Assembly: GCF_002151125.1 (NCBI RefSeq)
Contig: NZ_MDJZ01000017.1
Location: 124,001-188,000 of the forward strand
Source of the DNA: Clavibacter michiganensis
Lineage (GTDB): Bacteria > Actinomycetota > Actinomycetes > Actinomycetales > Microbacteriaceae
Direction: 5' to 3'
Length of the DNA: 64,000 nucleotides
This document shows positions 49,983 through 59,165 of this stretch, piece after piece; positions within the stretch are counted from its first letter, which is position 1, and every line of letters begins with the position of its first letter. The translations under genes and the position numbers were made by a program. The notes below the pieces were generated by a model. The model searched no databases. It had not been told where the DNA came from and saw only the letters and a program-made list of their open reading frames with translations.

Positions 49983-50708
49983 CTAGCGCGCCCCGGCCTC
50001 CAGCGTCACGCGACCCTCCACGATCCCCGCCGCGATCGCGGGCAACGCCGTGCTGGTGCTCCGGGCCTCCGCGCGGATCAGCCGGAACGCCTCGTCCATG
50101 TCGACCCCGTGCGTGTGGGCGATCACGCCCTTGGCCTGCTCGATGACCACACGGCTGTCGAGTGCATGCCGGAGCTGGTCGTGCACGACGGTGCTGTCGC
50201 GGATCGTCCGCTCCTGCAGCACGCTGATGGTCGCCACGTCGGCGAGCGCCTGCGCCGCCGTCGCGTCGGCCTCGTTGAGCGCGCCCTCGTGCTCGCGGAA
50301 GAGGTTGAGCGAGCCGATGACCTGCCCGCGCAGCCGCAGCGGGATCGCGTGGACGGACACGTAACCGGCACCCTGCGCCTCCGCCGAGAAGGCCGGCCAG
50401 CGGTGGGCGATCTCGCGCACGTCGGCGACGGACACGACGCGGCCCGTGCTCACGGCCTCGACGCACGGGCCCTCGCCGACCTCGAGCTGCATCAGCCCGA
50501 CCAGCCGGCTCTTCTCGCTCGTGGACGCGACCACCTCGAGGTGCTGGGCGTCCGGCCCGATGATGATCCCCGCCGCGCTCGCGTCGAACAGGAGCGTCAC
50601 CTGGTCCACGAGCGTCTGCAGCAGGTCGAGCACGTCGAAGTCGCCCACGAGCGAGTCGGCGAGGCTGACGAAGGTGTGGACGAGCAGCTCTTCCCGGGTC
50701 TCCGGCAT
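49983..50708 (-). CDS. GAF-ANTAR domain transcription antitermination regulator
   Basis: A 241-residue protein with an N-terminal GAF domain ([24 protein letters not shown], later [18 protein letters not shown] and [20 protein letters not shown]) and a C-terminal ANTAR RNA-binding domain ([39 protein letters not shown]). ANTAR proteins bind two-hairpin RNAs and prevent termination. The sensed ligand is unknown. It is 58 bases downstream of a second GAF-ANTAR gene. Confidence 0.88.
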   Translation of the reverse strand: MPETREELLVHTFVSLADSLVGDFDVLDLLQTLVDQVTLLFDASAAGIIIGPDAQHLEVVASTSEKSRLVGLMQLEVGEGPCVEAVSTGRVVSVADVREIAHRWPAFSAEAQGAGYVSVHAIPLRLRGQVIGSLNLFREHEGALNEADATAAQALADVATISVLQERTIRDSTVVHDQLRHALDSRVVIEQAKGVIAHTHGVDMDEAFRLIRAEARSTSTALPAIAAGIVEGRVTLEAGAR

Positions 50709-50766
50709 CGGCGTGGTTCCTCTGGGTCGATCGGGCGTTCGGTGGTGGTGGTGGCGATGGTGCGGG

Positions 50767-51468
50767 TCAGCGGTCGGGGCCGAAGTCGAGGACGCGGCCC
50801 ACGACGTCCTCGGCGACGTCGCGCAGGCTGCGGCCGGTGGCGAAGGCGTGGCCGCGGAGGACGAGGAGCGCGTCGGCCGGCAGGATCCCCATCTGCGCCA
50901 CCACCATCCCGGTGGCCTGGTGCACCTCGCGGCGCGAGTACCGGCCTCCCCAGGATCCAGTGTCCTCCTGCGGACGCTCGGCGGCCAGGAGAGCGCGGCG
51001 GAGGACCTGTCGGGCGACGATCCGGGACAGGGTGGTGGCGTCCACCACCTCCTGGTCGGAGATGTCGCGCGGGGTGCGGGAGTAGAGGTCGATCGCGCCG
51101 AGGTCGAGCCCCGCGACCACGAGCGGGAACGCGAAGACCGCGCCGAGCCCGGCGGCGTGCATGGCCTCGCGGGCGAGCGGCCAGGTCGTGCCGGCGGATC
51201 CCTGCACGTCCGGCTCGAGCACCGGTCTGCGCGTGGCCAGCGCCTCCCAGCACGGTCCCTCGCCGAGGTCGAGCTGGATCTCGTCGAGCCGTGCCGCACG
51301 GTCGTCCGACGCGCAGACGGTCTCGCTGCCGAGCGGATCCCCGAGGGTGGAGACCGCGGCGCCGCTCATGCCGGTGGCGGCGACGAGGGGACCGCAGAGG
51401 TCGGATCCGGCGGCGGTCGCGTGCTCGAGCGCGAGGACGGCGGCGGAGTAGCGGGCGCGGTCAGCCAC
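50767..51468 (-). CDS. GAF-ANTAR domain transcription antitermination regulator (second)
   Basis: A 233-residue protein of the same plan: GAF domain ([22 protein letters not shown], then [20 protein letters not shown]) and ANTAR ([44 protein letters not shown]). The ANTAR here is slightly divergent. GTG 51468 has AGGA six bases upstream; the longer frame to 51567 is not supported. Tandem placement with another GAF-ANTAR suggests duplication and divergence in ligand or RNA target. Confidence 0.85.
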   Translation of the reverse strand: MADRARYSAAVLALEHATAAGSDLCGPLVAATGMSGAAVSTLGDPLGSETVCASDDRAARLDEIQLDLGEGPCWEALATRRPVLEPDVQGSAGTTWPLAREAMHAAGLGAVFAFPLVVAGLDLGAIDLYSRTPRDISDQEVVDATTLSRIVARQVLRRALLAAERPQEDTGSWGGRYSRREVHQATGMVVAQMGILPADALLVLRGHAFATGRSLRDVAEDVVGRVLDFGPDR

Positions 51469-51641
51469 GGGGATCCTCGCGAGGTGGGATGGTGCGCATG
51501 TCGCTCCCTCCGCCCGTCGACGGGCACCGGGGTGCGAGCCGCGCCGGCATCCGCCCGCGCTCGGCAACCCTATCGCCGCGCGCGCCGCCCGCTCCCACCC
51601 GCGCGTGCGAGGTCGGCCGTCGCGACGGGGATGATGGAGGC

Positions 51642-52394
51642 ATGACGCAGTCCCCCGACGCCCCCGCCCGCCGCGACGACGAGGAGGGGGCGCCGGCCAC
51701 CGCCTCCGGGGAGCGGTCCCCCGAGCGCGCGACCGTCGGGATCCTCGGCGCCGGCAAGGTCGGCACCGTGCTCGCCCGCCGCGCGATCGCCGCCGGGCAC
51801 CCCGTGCTCATCTCCGGCTCGGGGGATCCGTCGCGCATCGCCCTCATCGTCGACGTGCTCGCGCCCGGCGCCGTCGCCACCACGTCCGCGGACGCGGCCG
51901 CCCGCGCCGACGTCGTGATCCTCGCCCTCCCCCTCGGCAAGCTGCCCTCCGTGCCCGTCGCACAGCTCCGCGGCAAGCTCGTCGTCGACGCCATGAACTA
52001 CTGGTGGGAGGTCGACGGCCACCGCGACGACCTCGCGAACCCCGCCTCCTCCACGAGCGAGCTCGTCGCCGACTTCCTCCCCGACTCCACGGTCGTCAAG
52101 GCCTTCAACCACATGGGGTACCACGACCTCGACGAGGGACCCCGGCCGTCGGGTGCGCCCGGCCGCAAGGGCATCGCGGTCGCGGGCGACGACGACGCGG
52201 CGCGCGCGACGGTCGCGGCGCTCGTGGACGCGTTCGGCTTCGACCCCGTCGACATCGGCCCGCTCAGCGCCGGCCGCGTGCTGGAGCCCGGCCGCTCGCT
52301 GTTCGGCGTGAACGTGGACGCCGACGAGATCCGCCGCCTGGTGGCGCTCGAGTCGGCGGACGCGTCGCGCTCCACCTCCTCCGCCGCCGAGTAG
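51642..52394 (+). CDS. NADPH-dependent F420 reductase-like / NAD(P)-binding protein
   Basis: A 250-residue protein. After an acidic disordered N-terminus of 30 residues, a Rossmann fold starts with [28 protein letters not shown] and continues with [16 protein letters not shown] and [13 protein letters not shown], then [13 protein letters not shown], as in F420-dependent NADP reductases and related oxidoreductases. Use of F420 versus another partner is undecided. GATGAT ends six bases before ATG 51642; GGAGG in that gap could alternatively act as ribosome binding site. Confidence 0.82.
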   Translation: MTQSPDAPARRDDEEGAPATASGERSPERATVGILGAGKVGTVLARRAIAAGHPVLISGSGDPSRIALIVDVLAPGAVATTSADAAARADVVILALPLGKLPSVPVAQLRGKLVVDAMNYWWEVDGHRDDLANPASSTSELVADFLPDSTVVKAFNHMGYHDLDEGPRPSGAPGRKGIAVAGDDDAARATVAALVDAFGFDPVDIGPLSAGRVLEPGRSLFGVNVDADEIRRLVALESADASRSTSSAAE

Positions 52395-52403
52395 CGAGCG
52401 CGC

Positions 52404-53204
52404 ATGGACATCGGCGGCTCCCTCGGCGAGATCACGCTCACGGTCGCGCTGCTCATGATCCTGGCGGCGCTCGCGGCCGGCTGGATCGACGCGGTCGTGG
52501 GCGGAGGCGGCCTGCTGCAGCTGCCGGCGCTGCTGCTCGTGCCGGGGATCACGCCGGTGGAGGCGCTCGCGACCAACAAGCTCGCGTCGCTGTTCGGCAC
52601 GTCGACGAGCGCGGTCACCTGGTACCGGCGCACGCACCCGGATCTCCGCACCGCGCTGCCCATGGCCGTCGTCGCGCTCGCGGGCAGCTACGGCGGCGCG
52701 AGCCTCGCGGCGCTGCTGCCCGCGTCGGTGTTCAAGCCGCTGGTGGTGGTCGCGCTGATCATCGTCGCCGTCGTGACCATCGCCCGCCCGAAGCTCGGCG
52801 ACGTGGCCGCGCTCCGGCACACGGGGCGCAAGCACCACGGAATCGCGGCCCTGCTCGGCGTGGTGATCGGGTTCTACGACGGCCTCATCGGACCCGGCAC
52901 GGGCACCTTCCTGATCATCGCGCTCATCACCGCGCTCGGCTACGACTTCGTGCTCGCGAGCGCCAAGGCCAAGATCGTGAACGTCGCCACGAACCTCGGC
53001 GCGCTCGCCTTCTTCATCCCGCAGGGCCACGTGCTCTGGGCGCTCGCGCTCGGCATGGGCGTCGCGAACATGGTCGGCGGCTACGCGGGATCCCGCATGG
53101 CGGTCGCGCGCGGCAGCCGCTTCATCCGCATCGCGTTCATCGTGGTGGTCGCGGTGCTCATCGTGAAGGTGGGGTCGGACGTGATGGCGGAGTGGGCGGG
53201 GTGA
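52404..53204 (+). CDS. TauE/SafE family sulfite/anion exporter
   Basis: A 266-residue membrane protein with eight predicted helices. It carries the family features GWIDAVVGGGGLLQLPALLL near the N-terminus and IAALLGVVIGFYDGLIGPGTGTFLIIALI in the second half, the two inverted-repeat units. Members export sulfite, sulfoacetate or related organic anions. It starts nine bases after the F420-reductase-like gene and is likely co-transcribed. Confidence 0.88.
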   Translation: MDIGGSLGEITLTVALLMILAALAAGWIDAVVGGGGLLQLPALLLVPGITPVEALATNKLASLFGTSTSAVTWYRRTHPDLRTALPMAVVALAGSYGGASLAALLPASVFKPLVVVALIIVAVVTIARPKLGDVAALRHTGRKHHGIAALLGVVIGFYDGLIGPGTGTFLIIALITALGYDFVLASAKAKIVNVATNLGALAFFIPQGHVLWALALGMGVANMVGGYAGSRMAVARGSRFIRIAFIVVVAVLIVKVGSDVMAEWAG

Positions 53205-53256
53205 TCTCCCCTTCGCTGGCCTGGTGCCGCTCGCCGACCCCGTGAGAAGGTCGGGC

Positions 53257-53724
53257 ATGCCCCGCACCGCACGCGCGCCCCGCGTCCTCGGTCTGCTCGC
53301 CGCGACGCTGCTCGCGTCGGTCTCACTGAGCGCATGCACGACGTTCGGCTACGCATGCAACGAGCCCGGCTACGCGAACACCCTCGACGTGCAGGTCGTC
53401 GGATCCGAGGAGGCCGTCGCGCAGGTGGTGCTCGTGCGCATGTGCGACGAGGAGGGATGCTCGCAGACGCTCGAGCAGTCCCGCCTGCCGGCCATCCCGG
53501 AGTCCGACCTGCCGGAGCACATGGCCACCGCCACCGGCCCCGGCCGCTGGACGATCGCGCGGGGCATGACGACCCCGGCGCAGGCGACGATCACCGCGCT
53601 GGCAGCGGATGGGACCACCGTGACCGAGGTGACGCCCGAGCTCTCCTGGAGGCCGGTCGATCCCTTCGACCGGTGCGAGGGCCCGAAGACCGCCGGCACC
53701 GTCGACCTCTCCGTCGCCGACTGA
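53257..53724 (+). CDS. Putative lipoprotein of unknown function
   Basis: A 155-residue exported protein with signal peptide (VLGLLAATLLASVSLSAC) and a lipobox Cys at about residue 27. The mature part has four more Cys residues (ACNEPG, MCDEEGC, RCEGP), possibly in disulfides, and a small beta-rich body. No family recognised. Purines AGAAGG precede ATG 53257. Confidence 0.7.
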   Translation: MPRTARAPRVLGLLAATLLASVSLSACTTFGYACNEPGYANTLDVQVVGSEEAVAQVVLVRMCDEEGCSQTLEQSRLPAIPESDLPEHMATATGPGRWTIARGMTTPAQATITALAADGTTVTEVTPELSWRPVDPFDRCEGPKTAGTVDLSVAD

Positions 53725-53749
53725 CGGCCGCGACGCGCAGGCTCCCCGC

Positions 53750-54273
53750 ATGCCCATCCTCCCGAAGGACCGCGACCCCGCCCTCATCACCGTGCGCCGC
53801 GGCGGCACGCTGAGCGACGACGACCACCGGCTGCTCGCGACGTGGGCCATCGCGTGCGCGGATCACGTGCTGCCGCTGTTCGCGGCCGAGCGGCCCGACG
53901 ACCCGGTCCTCCGCGCGACGCTCGAGCTCGCACGCGGCTGGGTGCGCGGCGAGGTGCCGATGACGGAGGCGCACCAGCAGGCGTTCCGGGCGAACGCGGC
54001 CGGGAAGGGTCTGCCGGATCCCGCGCGCTTCGCGGCGCTCGCGACCGGCAGGCCGTGGCGGTCGCGCACGTCGCGGCGCACGACCTCGGCGCCGCGGCCT
54101 ACGCGATCCGCGCGGCCACGGCCGCCGCGCCGCCCGCCGAGCGGGACGCCGCCCGCGACGCCGAGCGCGCCTGGCAGCGCGAGCGGATCCCCGCCCACCT
54201 CCGCGTCGCCGTCCTCGCCGACCAGCGCGCCCGCAGCGCGATCTGCTGGGGCGCGTTCGACGACCTCCTCTGA
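53750..54273 (+). pseudogene. Frameshifted Imm5-like putative immunity protein
   Basis: Read from ATG 53750, the first 100 residues (LSDDDHRLLATWAIACADHVLPLFAAERPDD onward) match the N-terminal half of the putative immunity protein family Imm5. The frame then turns into Arg/Pro/Ser-rich nonsense. In the frame one base removed, the missing half appears directly: AVAVAHVAAHDLGAAAYAIRAA, then AERAWQRERIPAHL, ending at 54273. A single-base indel around 54040-54052, next to ACCGGCAGG, explains both. It may be a decayed immunity gene, a sequencing error, or a slip site. No cognate toxin gene is nearby. Confidence 0.75.
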
Positions 54274-54306
54274 CGCCATCGGCATCGCAATCCCAGGCTG
54301 ACGAGC

Positions 54307-54436
54307 GCCCCGCCGGGCACCCGCGTAGGAGTGTCGTGAGGTTCCCCCCGCCCCCGTGAGGGAACCGTATGGATGCGTGAGGGCGCCCGCGCGCGAGGTG
54401 TCTAGTGGTGCCTCGTGCCCCGCCGGGCACCCGCGT
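54307..54436. repeat. 20-bp direct repeat flanking the kdp promoter region
   Basis: The same 20 bases, beginning GCCCCGCCGGG, occur at 54307-54326 and 54417-54436. Between them is an inverted repeat GGTTCCC (54340-54346) with GGGAACC (54360-54366). The segment lies just upstream of the first kdp peptide and is a candidate control region; no KdpE site could be assigned. Confidence 0.55.
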
Positions 54437-54472
54437 CCGACCGGCCGCGGCACCCCTCACCGGAGGATCCCC

Positions 54473-54556
54473 GTGCTCGACCTCGTGTACATCGCAGGCG
54501 TCATCGTCCTGTTCGCCCTCGTCGGCCTCGTCGGCCGGGGGGTGGAGAAGCTGTGA
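54473..54556 (+). CDS. 27-residue membrane peptide preceding KdpF
   Basis: GTG 54473 follows GGAGGAT by a standard distance and opens a 27-residue frame ([21 protein letters not shown] then RGVEKL) consisting of one hydrophobic helix with a basic end. Its stop overlaps the start of kdpF. Similar short frames occur upstream of kdpF in other actinobacteria as I recall, so it is probably a real, usually unannotated, accessory peptide of the Kdp complex. That role is inference. Confidence 0.6.
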   Translation: MLDLVYIAGVIVLFALVGLVGRGVEKL

Positions 54557-54657
54557 TCACCTCGTTCGCCGACGCGGCCGGCCTCGCCGCCGCCGTGCTC
54601 GGCATCGCCTCCGTGGTGTACCTCGTGTACGCCCTGATCCGCCCCGAGCGGTTCTGA
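54553..54657 (+). CDS. kdpF: KdpF, small subunit of the K+-transporting ATPase
   Basis: A 34-residue single-helix peptide ending [14 protein letters not shown], the characteristic KdpF C-terminus. KdpF stabilises the KdpABC complex in the membrane. GTG 54553 overlaps the upstream stop, and its own stop overlaps ATG of kdpA. Confidence 0.85.
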   Translation: MITSFADAAGLAAAVLGIASVVYLVYALIRPERF

Positions 54658-56333
54658 TGGACGCGCTCGCCGGCATCCTCCAGGTCGCGTCCGTCGTCCT
54701 GGTCCTCGTCCTCGTCCACCGCCCGCTGGGCGACCTCATGGCGCGCATGTACGAGTCGCGCCACGACTGGCGCGTCGAGCGCGGCATCTACCGCCTCATC
54801 GGCGTGGATCCCCGCTCGGAACAGACCTGGCCCGCCTACCTGCGCGCGGTGCTCGCCTTCTCGCTCACAGGCGTCCTCGTCGTCTACGCGATGCAGCGCC
54901 TCCAGGCGTTCCTCCCCTACGCGCTCGGCCTCCCCGCCGTGCCCGAGGGCCTCTCCTTCAACACGGCCGTCTCGTTCGTCACCAACACGAACTGGCAGTC
55001 GTACTCGCCCGAGGCGACGATGGGCTACACGGTCCAGCTCGCCGGGCTCGCGGTGCAGAACTTCGTGTCGGCCGCGGTCGGCATCGCGGTGGCCATCGCG
55101 CTGGTCCGCGGCTTCGCCCGCACGCGCAGCGGCACCATCGGCAACCTGTGGGTCGACCTGATCCGCGGATCCCTCCGCCTGCTCCTCCCCCTCTCGCTGG
55201 TCACCGCGGTGGTCCTCATCGCCGGCGGCGTGATCCAGAACTTCGCGGGCTTCCAGGAGCTGCGGACCCTCGCGGGCGGCACGCAGACCATCCCCGGCGG
55301 GCCGGTGGCCTCGCAGGAGGCGATCAAGATGCTCGGCACGAACGGCGGCGGGTTCTTCAACGCGAACTCCGCGCACCCGTTCGAGGACCCAACCGCGTGG
55401 ACCAGCGCGTTCCAGGTGCTGCTGATGCTCGTGATCCCGTTCTCGCTCCCCCGCACCTTCGGGCGCATGGTCGGCGACACCCGCCAGGGCACCGCGATCG
55501 CGGCCGTCATGGCGACGATCTTCCTGGCCTCCTTCACCGCGCTCACGATCTTCGAGCTGAACGGCGCAGGCTCCGCCCCGATGGCCGCGGGCGGCGCGAT
55601 GGAGGGCAAGGAGCAGCGCTTCGGCATCGTGCTCTCGACCCTGTTCGGATCCACCTCCACGCTCACCTCGACCGGCGCCGTCAACTCGATGCACGACTCG
55701 TACACGGCGCTCGGCGGCATGATGCCGATGCTCAACATGATGCTCGGCGAGGTCGCCCCCGGCGGCGTCGGCTCCGGCCTCTACGGCATGCTCGTGCTCG
55801 CCGTGATCGCGGTGTTCGTGGCGGGCCTCCTCGTCGGCCGGACACCCGAGTACCTCGGCAAGAAGATCGGGCCGCGCGAGATCAAGCTCGCGAGCCTCTA
55901 CATCCTCGTCACGCCGATCCTCGTGCTCACGGGCACCGCGCTGAGCTTCGCGATCCCCGCGGTCCGCGCGGACGTCGAGGGCACCTCGATCCTCAACGGC
56001 GGCCTGCACGGCCTGTCGGAGGTGGTCTACGCGTTCACCTCCGCGAGCAACAACAACGGATCCGCGTTCGCCGGCCTCACCGCGAGCACGCCGTGGTTCG
56101 CCACGGCGCTGGGCGTCGCGATGCTGCTCGGCCGGTTCCTGCCGATCGTGCTCGTGCTGGCGCTCGCCGGATCCCTCGCGGCGCAGGACCGCATCCCCAC
56201 CACGGCGGGGACCCTGCCCACCCACCGGCCGCAGTTCGTCGGCCTCCTCATCGGGGTGACGGTCATCGTGACCGCTCTCACCTACTTCCCCGTTCTCGCG
56301 CTGGGTCCCCTGGCGGAAGGGCTCGCATCATGA
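54657..56333 (+). CDS. kdpA: KdpA, K+-channel subunit of the K+-transporting ATPase
   Basis: A 558-residue protein with about ten membrane helices. Selectivity-filter loops are visible: [61 protein letters not shown] and [14 protein letters not shown]. It binds K+ and passes it to KdpB. ATG 54657 shares bases with the kdpF stop; its own end overlaps kdpB. Confidence 0.95.
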   Translation: MDALAGILQVASVVLVLVLVHRPLGDLMARMYESRHDWRVERGIYRLIGVDPRSEQTWPAYLRAVLAFSLTGVLVVYAMQRLQAFLPYALGLPAVPEGLSFNTAVSFVTNTNWQSYSPEATMGYTVQLAGLAVQNFVSAAVGIAVAIALVRGFARTRSGTIGNLWVDLIRGSLRLLLPLSLVTAVVLIAGGVIQNFAGFQELRTLAGGTQTIPGGPVASQEAIKMLGTNGGGFFNANSAHPFEDPTAWTSAFQVLLMLVIPFSLPRTFGRMVGDTRQGTAIAAVMATIFLASFTALTIFELNGAGSAPMAAGGAMEGKEQRFGIVLSTLFGSTSTLTSTGAVNSMHDSYTALGGMMPMLNMMLGEVAPGGVGSGLYGMLVLAVIAVFVAGLLVGRTPEYLGKKIGPREIKLASLYILVTPILVLTGTALSFAIPAVRADVEGTSILNGGLHGLSEVVYAFTSASNNNGSAFAGLTASTPWFATALGVAMLLGRFLPIVLVLALAGSLAAQDRIPTTAGTLPTHRPQFVGLLIGVTVIVTALTYFPVLALGPLAEGLAS

Positions 56334-58492
56334 CCGTCCTGACCACCCCCGAGGCGCCGGCCGCACCGGCTCCCGCATCCGGGACCGCGACGCGCGCCCG
56401 GGCCATCGACGCCCGGCAGCTCGCCGAGGCGCTCCCCGGCGCGTTCCGGAAGCTGGATCCGCGCCTCATGTGGCGGAACCCGGTGATGCTGATCGTCGAG
56501 GTCGGCGCCGCGTTCACCACCGTCCTCGCGATCGCCGAGCCCTTCACGGGCGGCGCGGGATCCTCCGGCGGCAGCGCCGTGCCCGCGACCTTCACGGCCG
56601 GGATCGCCCTGTGGCTCTGGCTGACCGTGATCTTCGCGAACCTCGCGGAGTCGGTGGCCGAGGGCCGCGGCAAGGCGCAGGCCGACAGCCTGCGCAAGAC
56701 CCGCACCAGCACCATGGCGCGCGTCGTCGCGTCCTACGACCAAGCCGCGGATCCGGGCGCCGAGCGCGCGGAGCTCCGCGAGGTCTCGAGCGCGGACCTC
56801 ACGCTCGGCGACACGGTCGTCGTGGTCGCCGGGGAGTCGATCCCGGGCGACGGCGACGTCGTGTGGGGCATCGCCTCCATCGACGAGTCGGCCATCACGG
56901 GCGAGTCCGCGCCCGTCGTCCGCGAGTCCGGCGGCGACCGCAGCGCCGTCACGGGCGGCACGCGGGTGCTGAGCGACCGGATCGTCGTGCGGATCACCTC
57001 GAAGCCCGGCGAGACCTTCGTCGACCGCATGATCGGCCTCGTCGAGGGCGCGTCGCGCCAGCGCACGCCGAACGAGATCGCGCTGAACATCCTGCTGGCG
57101 AGCCTCACGATCGTCTTCGTGGTCGTGGCGCTCACGCTCAACCCCATCGCCTCCTACTCGGCGGCGACCGTGAGCGTGCCGGTGCTCATCGCGCTGCTCG
57201 TCTGCCTGATCCCGACCACCATCGGCGCGCTGCTCTCCGCCATCGGCATCGCCGGCATGGACCGGCTCGTGCAGCGCAACGTGCTCGCGATGTCCGGCCG
57301 CGCGGTCGAGGCCGCGGGCGACGTGACGACGCTGCTCCTCGACAAGACCGGCACCATCACCTACGGCAACCGCCGGGCCAGCGCGCTGGTCGCGGTGGAC
57401 GGCGTCGGCGCGGAGGAGCTCGCCCGGGCCGCGGCCATGTCGTCGCTCGCGGATCCGACGCCCGAGGGATCCAGCGTCGTCGACCTCGCCCGCGAGCAGG
57501 GCGTGGACACCGCGTCCCTCCCCCGCGGGATCGACGTGCCGTTCACGGCGCAGACCCGCATGTCCGGCGTGGACCTGCCCGACGGCACGGTCGTCCGCAA
57601 GGGGGCCTCGTCCGCGGTCATCGCGTGGCTCGAGGAGGGCGGCCGCCGGCTGCCGTCGTCGCTGCACGCCGAGCTCATGGAGACCGTCGAGTCCGTCTCG
57701 AACGGCGGCGGCACCCCGCTCGTCGTCGCGACGAAGGACCCCGCCGGCACCGGCCGCGTGCTCGGCGTCGTGCACCTCAAGGACGTCGTGAAGGACGGCC
57801 TCAGGGAGCGCTTCGCGGAGCTGCGGGCGATGGGGATCCGCACGGTGATGATCACGGGCGACAACCCGCTCACCGCCCGCGCCATCGCGGCCGAGGCCGG
57901 GGTCGACGACCACCTCGCGGAGGCGACCCCCGAGGACAAGCTCGCGCTGATCCGCAAGGAGCAGGAGGGCGGGCGGCTGGTCGCCATGACCGGCGACGGC
58001 ACCAACGACGCGCCCGCGCTCGCGCAGGCCGACGTGGGAGTGGCGATGAACACGGGCACGTCGGCCGCGAAGGAGGCCGGCAACATGGTCGACCTCGACT
58101 CGGACCCGACCAAGCTCATCGACATCGTCCGCATCGGCAAGCAGCTGCTCATCACCCGCGGCGCGCTCACCACGTTCTCCATCGCCAACGACATCGCCAA
58201 GTACTTCGCGATCATCCCCGCGATGTTCACGGGCGTCTTCCCGCAGCTCGCGGTGCTGAACGTGATGCAGCTGCACTCGCCGGCGTCCGCGATCCTCTCC
58301 GCGATCGTCTTCAACGCGCTGATCATCGTGGTGCTCATCCCGCTCGCCCTCAAGGGAGTGAAGTACCGGCCGCTCAGCGCCTCGAAGGTGCTCAGCCGGA
58401 ATCTGCTCGTCTACGGGGTCGGCGGCGTGGTCGCGCCCTTCGTCGGCATCAAGCTCGTCGACCTCGTCGTCAGCCTGATCCCCGGCTTCTGA
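56330..58492 (+). CDS. kdpB: KdpB, P-type ATPase subunit of the K+-transporting ATPase
   Basis: A 720-residue type IA P-type ATPase. The actuator motif TGES is in [12 protein letters not shown], the phosphorylation site Asp is in [13 protein letters not shown], and the hinge motif is [25 protein letters not shown]. It hydrolyses ATP to drive K+ import through KdpA. The N-terminal 30 residues are Ala/Pro/Thr-rich and disordered. It overlaps kdpA by four bases. Confidence 0.96.
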   Translation: MTVLTTPEAPAAPAPASGTATRARAIDARQLAEALPGAFRKLDPRLMWRNPVMLIVEVGAAFTTVLAIAEPFTGGAGSSGGSAVPATFTAGIALWLWLTVIFANLAESVAEGRGKAQADSLRKTRTSTMARVVASYDQAADPGAERAELREVSSADLTLGDTVVVVAGESIPGDGDVVWGIASIDESAITGESAPVVRESGGDRSAVTGGTRVLSDRIVVRITSKPGETFVDRMIGLVEGASRQRTPNEIALNILLASLTIVFVVVALTLNPIASYSAATVSVPVLIALLVCLIPTTIGALLSAIGIAGMDRLVQRNVLAMSGRAVEAAGDVTTLLLDKTGTITYGNRRASALVAVDGVGAEELARAAAMSSLADPTPEGSSVVDLAREQGVDTASLPRGIDVPFTAQTRMSGVDLPDGTVVRKGASSAVIAWLEEGGRRLPSSLHAELMETVESVSNGGGTPLVVATKDPAGTGRVLGVVHLKDVVKDGLRERFAELRAMGIRTVMITGDNPLTARAIAAEAGVDDHLAEATPEDKLALIRKEQEGGRLVAMTGDGTNDAPALAQADVGVAMNTGTSAAKEAGNMVDLDSDPTKLIDIVRIGKQLLITRGALTTFSIANDIAKYFAIIPAMFTGVFPQLAVLNVMQLHSPASAILSAIVFNALIIVVLIPLALKGVKYRPLSASKVLSRNLLVYGVGGVVAPFVGIKLVDLVVSLIPGF

Positions 58493-58523
58493 TCCCCTCA
58501 CCGCACACCAGACAAGGAACCCC

Positions 58524-59132
58524 ATGCCCTCCCCCCGCCAGTCCCTCCGCACCGCCGGCGTCGCCGTCCGCGCGATGGCCGTCCTCACCGTCGTCCTCGG
58601 CGTCGGCTACACGGCCGTCGTCACGGGCATCGGCCAGCTCGCGCTCCCCGCGCAGGCGGACGGCTCGCTCGTCTCCGCCGACGGGCAGGTCGTCGGCTCG
58701 TCGCTGATCGGCCAGTCCTTCCAGGACTCCGACGGCGCCGCCCTCCCGGAGTGGTTCCAGTCCCGGCCGTCGGCCGCGGGCGACGGCTACGACGCGTCCG
58801 CGTCCACCGGCTCGAACCTCGGCCCCGAGAACGCGGACCTCGTCGCCGCCATCGAGGAGCGGAAGGCCGCGATCGCCGCGTCCGACGGCGTGGATCCGGC
58901 CGCCATCCCGGCCGACGCGCTCACCGCGTCGGCCTCGGGGCTCGATCCGCACATCAGCCCGGAATACGCTCGACTCCAGGTGGCGCGCGTCGCCTCGGCC
59001 CGGGGGATCCCGGAGCAGGAGGTCGCGCGCCTCGTCGACGAGCACGTGCAGGGCCGCGACCTCGGGTACCTCGGGGAGCCGACCGTGAACGTGCTCGAGC
59101 TGAACATCGCGCTCGCCGGCCTCGGCGGCTGA
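58524..59132 (+). CDS. kdpC: KdpC, chaperone-like subunit of the K+-transporting ATPase
   Basis: A 202-residue protein with one N-terminal helix (AMAVLTVVLGVGYTAVVTGIGQL) and a periplasmic-side domain containing SLIGQSF, RPSAAGDGYDASASTGSNLGPEN and ASGLDPHISPEYA. It assembles with KdpA and KdpB. The spacing of 31 bases to kdpB and ACAAGGA upstream of the ATG fit operon expression. Confidence 0.95.
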   Translation: MPSPRQSLRTAGVAVRAMAVLTVVLGVGYTAVVTGIGQLALPAQADGSLVSADGQVVGSSLIGQSFQDSDGAALPEWFQSRPSAAGDGYDASASTGSNLGPENADLVAAIEERKAAIAASDGVDPAAIPADALTASASGLDPHISPEYARLQVARVASARGIPEQEVARLVDEHVQGRDLGYLGEPTVNVLELNIALAGLGG

Positions 59133-59165
59133 CGTCCGCACCACGCGGGCACGGGAAGAGAAGAC

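Noticed and set aside
54274-54472. A c-di-AMP (ydaO) riboswitch in the kdp leader
   Set aside because: No conserved ydaO blocks could be recognised; only repeats and one inverted repeat are visible.
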